Source of the DNA: an uncultured Bryobacterales bacterium
GTDB lineage: Bacteria > Acidobacteriota > Terriglobia > Bryobacterales > UBA6623
Assembly: GCA_946887065.1 (NCBI GenBank)
Contig: CAMPKL010000151.1
Coordinates: forward strand, 1 to 7,657
DNA: 7,657 nt
Direction: 5' to 3'
Part shown: positions 5,322-7,657 of the stretch, one piece after another
How positions within the stretch are numbered: position 1 is the stretch's first letter
Layout of the letters: each line of letters opens with the position of its first letter
Notes under the pieces: generated by a model
Told to the model about the DNA's origin: nothing
Databases searched by the model: none
What the model saw: only the letters and a program-made list of their open reading frames with translations
Position numbers and translations under genes: made by a program

Positions 5322-7657
5322 ATGCTGCGCTGGGGCCTGGTGGTTCTCGGCATCGCTGCCGTGGCTTTCGGCGGCTATCGGCTTTCCCTCCGATACGCGA
5401 CTGATGCAAATACGACAGCGGAAAGAGGCGACGGCAGTCCAGCCCTCTTGCCGGCAGGGTCCGATGCAGGTTACGTCGACGCCGCGGCCTGCATGGGCTG
5501 TCATCGTGAAATCTGGGACACATATCAACAAACGGGGATGGGACGATCTCTGACGCGCCCGCGCCCAGAGGTGATGGTTGAGGATTTCACAAAACCCGTC
5601 CGGTTTTATCACAAAGCTTCAGATCGGCATTACACCATCTACGAAAAAGACGGCCAGTACTACCAACGCCGCCACCAGGTCGGTTTCGACGGAAGCGAAA
5701 CCAACGTGCTTGAAAAACGGATTGATTTCGTGGTGGGCTCGGGCAATCATTCCCGAACGTATTTGCATCGCACGCCCGAAGGCAATATCTTCGAACTCCC
5801 TTTGGCCTGGTACGCGGAAAAGGGCGGCTACTGGGCCATGAACCCAAGCTACGACCACCCCAACCACCCCGGCTTCCGCCGCGAGATCCTGCACGAGTGC
5901 CTGTTCTGCCACACCGGGTATCCGGAAATCGCGCCGGGAGCCGACCAGGCCGGCAGCGAACCGCGTTTTCCGGGGAGCATCCCTGAAGGCATCGACTGCC
6001 AGCGATGCCACGGCCCGGGTCGCGATCATATCGAAGCGGTCGCCGCGGGCCGTGATGTTGCGCAAATCCGCGAGGCCATCGTCAATCCGAGCAAGCTCGA
6101 CGCTGAGCGCCAGATGGACGTTTGCCTGCAATGCCACCTTGAGCCCACCAGCTCGCAACTGCCTAATTCCGTGCGGCGATTCGACCGAGGCGTATTTTCT
6201 TATCGTCCCGGCGAGTTGCTGGCCGACTACGAGCTGTTTTTTGACCACGCTCCCGGCACGGGATACGACGACAAATTCCAAATCGCTCATCAGGGATATC
6301 GCTTGCGCAAGTCCGCTTGCTTTCAGCAATCGGCCGGCGAGTTGACTTGCACCACCTGCCACAACCCTCACGACGTTCCGAGAGGCGAAGCCGCCACGCG
6401 TCAATACGTCGCGGTTTGTCAAACGTGCCATCAAGACCGAATCGAAACGCTCGTTCGCGACGGACGGCACACGGCGTCCGACGATTGTTTGACCTGCCAC
6501 ATGCCGAAGCGGCGCACGGATGACGTGGTTCATGTCGTGATGACGGATCACTACATCCAGCGCCGGAAGCCCGCCCGGGATCTCCTGACGCCGCTTGAGG
6601 AACGCCACGACACCGAAGAGACGGCCTACAAAGGGCCGGTGACGCTTTACTACCCGCAGCAGCTGCCCGCCACGGAGGAGAGCGAACTCTACCTGGCAAT
6701 GGCGCAGGTAAAGCAGTTCAGCAACTTGGAGGCGGGCATCCCTCAGCTCGCCGCGGCGCTCGATAAGTACCGCCCCGAAACCGCGGAGTTTTATTTCGAG
6801 CTGGCCGAGGCCTACGCGCACACCGGCCAGTTCGACGACGCAATCCGGCGGTATGACGAAGCGGTCAGCCGAAAGCCGGGTTTCCGTGCCGCCTGGGTAG
6901 GTCTGGGAACGACCCTATCGAAGTCCGGGCAGGATGATCGAGCGGCAGCGGCGCTCCGGCAGGCGCTGGAGTTGGACGCCAAGGATGCGAGCATCCTGAA
7001 CGATCTCGGCTTGATCCTCCTCCGTCCAGGAAAGCTGAACGAGGCGGAGGCGACGTTTCGCAGTGCCGTCGAGAGCGATCCGGACTTTCCGGAGGCGCAC
7101 AGCAACCTGGGCGGCGTCCTAAGCCAAATCGGAGACCGGGTGGGCGCCGAGCAGAGCTATCGGAACGCAATCCGGCTGCGGCCTGATTATGCGGCTGCTC
7201 ACGACAATCTCGCCACGCTGCTCATGGCCAGGGGCGAGATCGCACAGGCCGAGCACCACTTCCGCAAGTCGATTGAGGCTGACGGACGATTCGCGCCGGC
7301 ACGTCACGACTACGGTGTGGCGTTAGCCGCAACGGAGCGCTACGACGAGGCGCGTGTGCAGTTTGAGACCGCGGTGAAATTGGATCCAACTCGAGCCGAA
7401 ACGCACAGCTGGCTGGCCGACATGCTGGCCGTTAAGGGAATGATGGCCCGTGCAATCGAACATTATGAGCAGGCCCTGGCGATTGATTCCGAAATGGGAT
7501 CCGCGCACTTGGGTCTGGGATCAGCCCTGATCTCACAGGCCCGGTTCGCGGAAGCTGTTACTCATCTGGAAAAGGCGGCGCGAAGTTCCGAACCAGGGGT
7601 TCGTCAGGCTGCACTGGAGGCCCTGCAAGCCATCCAGAGCATGGGCAAACCGATCTA
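5322..7657 (+). CDS. Heptahaem c-type cytochrome fused to eight TPR repeats (cytochrome c554-like plus TPR), reaches window end
   Basis: The frame encodes at least 778 residues; the last two bases are TA, so it may end at a TAA or TAG just outside. An N-terminal hydrophobic stretch (about residues 4-22, GLVVLGIAAVAFGGY) acts as signal or membrane anchor. Seven CXXCH haem sites follow at residues 57, 193, 226, 268, 343, 366 and 389 (CMGCH, CLFCH, CQRCH, CLQCH, CTTCH, CQTCH, CLTCH). GSGNHSRTYLH (139-149) in the long gap, H404 and TDHYIQR (408-414) offer further possible haem ligands. Eight 34-residue TPRs run from 488 to 759, with the usual small and aromatic positions (for example AEFYFELAEAYAHTGQFDDA). 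The likely role is periplasmic electron transfer with a protein-docking scaffold; the redox partner is unknown. The ATG at 5322 is chosen because it places the anchor at the N-terminus. In-frame ATGs at 5280 and 5262 are alternatives, and none has a good ribosome site. Confidence 0.88.
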   Translation, partial: MLRWGLVVLGIAAVAFGGYRLSLRYATDANTTAERGDGSPALLPAGSDAGYVDAAACMGCHREIWDTYQQTGMGRSLTRPRPEVMVEDFTKPVRFYHKASDRHYTIYEKDGQYYQRRHQVGFDGSETNVLEKRIDFVVGSGNHSRTYLHRTPEGNIFELPLAWYAEKGGYWAMNPSYDHPNHPGFRREILHECLFCHTGYPEIAPGADQAGSEPRFPGSIPEGIDCQRCHGPGRDHIEAVAAGRDVAQIREAIVNPSKLDAERQMDVCLQCHLEPTSSQLPNSVRRFDRGVFSYRPGELLADYELFFDHAPGTGYDDKFQIAHQGYRLRKSACFQQSAGELTCTTCHNPHDVPRGEAATRQYVAVCQTCHQDRIETLVRDGRHTASDDCLTCHMPKRRTDDVVHVVMTDHYIQRRKPARDLLTPLEERHDTEETAYKGPVTLYYPQQLPATEESELYLAMAQVKQFSNLEAGIPQLAAALDKYRPETAEFYFELAEAYAHTGQFDDAIRRYDEAVSRKPGFRAAWVGLGTTLSKSGQDDRAAAALRQALELDAKDASILNDLGLILLRPGKLNEAEATFRSAVESDPDFPEAHSNLGGVLSQIGDRVGAEQSYRNAIRLRPDYAAAHDNLATLLMARGEIAQAEHHFRKSIEADGRFAPARHDYGVALAATERYDEARVQFETAVKLDPTRAETHSWLADMLAVKGMMARAIEHYEQALAIDSEMGSAHLGLGSALISQARFAEAVTHLEKAARSSEPGVRQAALEALQAIQSMGKPI

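Noticed and set aside
5124..5612. 162-residue minus-strand open frame across the terminator and spacer
   Set aside because: It crosses the intrinsic terminator and the N-terminal part of the cytochrome gene. It has no recognisable motif and is better explained as a chance frame.
5619..6821. 400-residue minus-strand open frame
   Set aside because: It is antisense to the cytochrome part of the cytochrome-TPR gene, whose seven CXXCH sites prove the plus-strand frame. No domain is recognisable in the antisense translation.
6783..7598. Regular roughly 102-base periodicity as a possible DNA repeat array
   Set aside because: The periodicity is at protein level (34-residue TPR units). The DNA of the units is diverged and in frame, so this is a protein domain array, not a CRISPR or tandem DNA repeat.

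Overview
The window looks like a chromosomal segment of a GC-rich, Gram-negative heterotroph, most likely a member of the Acidobacteriota (Bryobacterales/Solibacter-like is my best guess). The guess rests on an Oar-type TonB-dependent receptor of about 1,040 residues with an N-terminal carboxypeptidase-regulatory-like domain, next to a multiheme cytochrome c fused to TPR repeats. Both are characteristic of that phylum. No 16S or other marker gene is present, so the placement is an inference.

Layout. Positions 1-1795 lie on the minus strand. They hold a lipid-linked-oligosaccharide flippase of the MOP/Wzx type (392-1795), followed 9 bases downstream by a hotdog acyl-CoA thioesterase (1-382) whose C-terminal end is cut off by the window edge. 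The two probably form one transcript. A 201-base divergent intergenic region (1796-1996) contains two small inverted repeats and a good ribosome binding site. The TonB-dependent receptor gene follows on the plus strand (1997-5113) and ends in a textbook intrinsic terminator (5147-5181). After a 140-base spacer with a possible extended -10 promoter and a perfect 15-base palindrome comes the last gene (5322-7657, plus strand): a membrane-anchored or exported protein with seven CXXCH haem sites followed by eight consecutive 34-residue TPR repeats. It runs to the last base of the window, where 'TA' could be the first two bases of its stop codon.

How the genes may work together. The flippase and thioesterase are ordinary envelope and lipid functions. 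The receptor and the cytochrome-TPR protein both act in the envelope and lie in tandem, but the strong terminator between them argues for separate transcription. A functional link between them (outer-membrane uptake and periplasmic electron transfer) is only suggested by proximity. I saw no tRNA, rRNA, CRISPR array, insertion sequence or phage gene. The remaining long open frames lie antisense to, or overlap, the four real genes and are best explained as GC-rich shadows.
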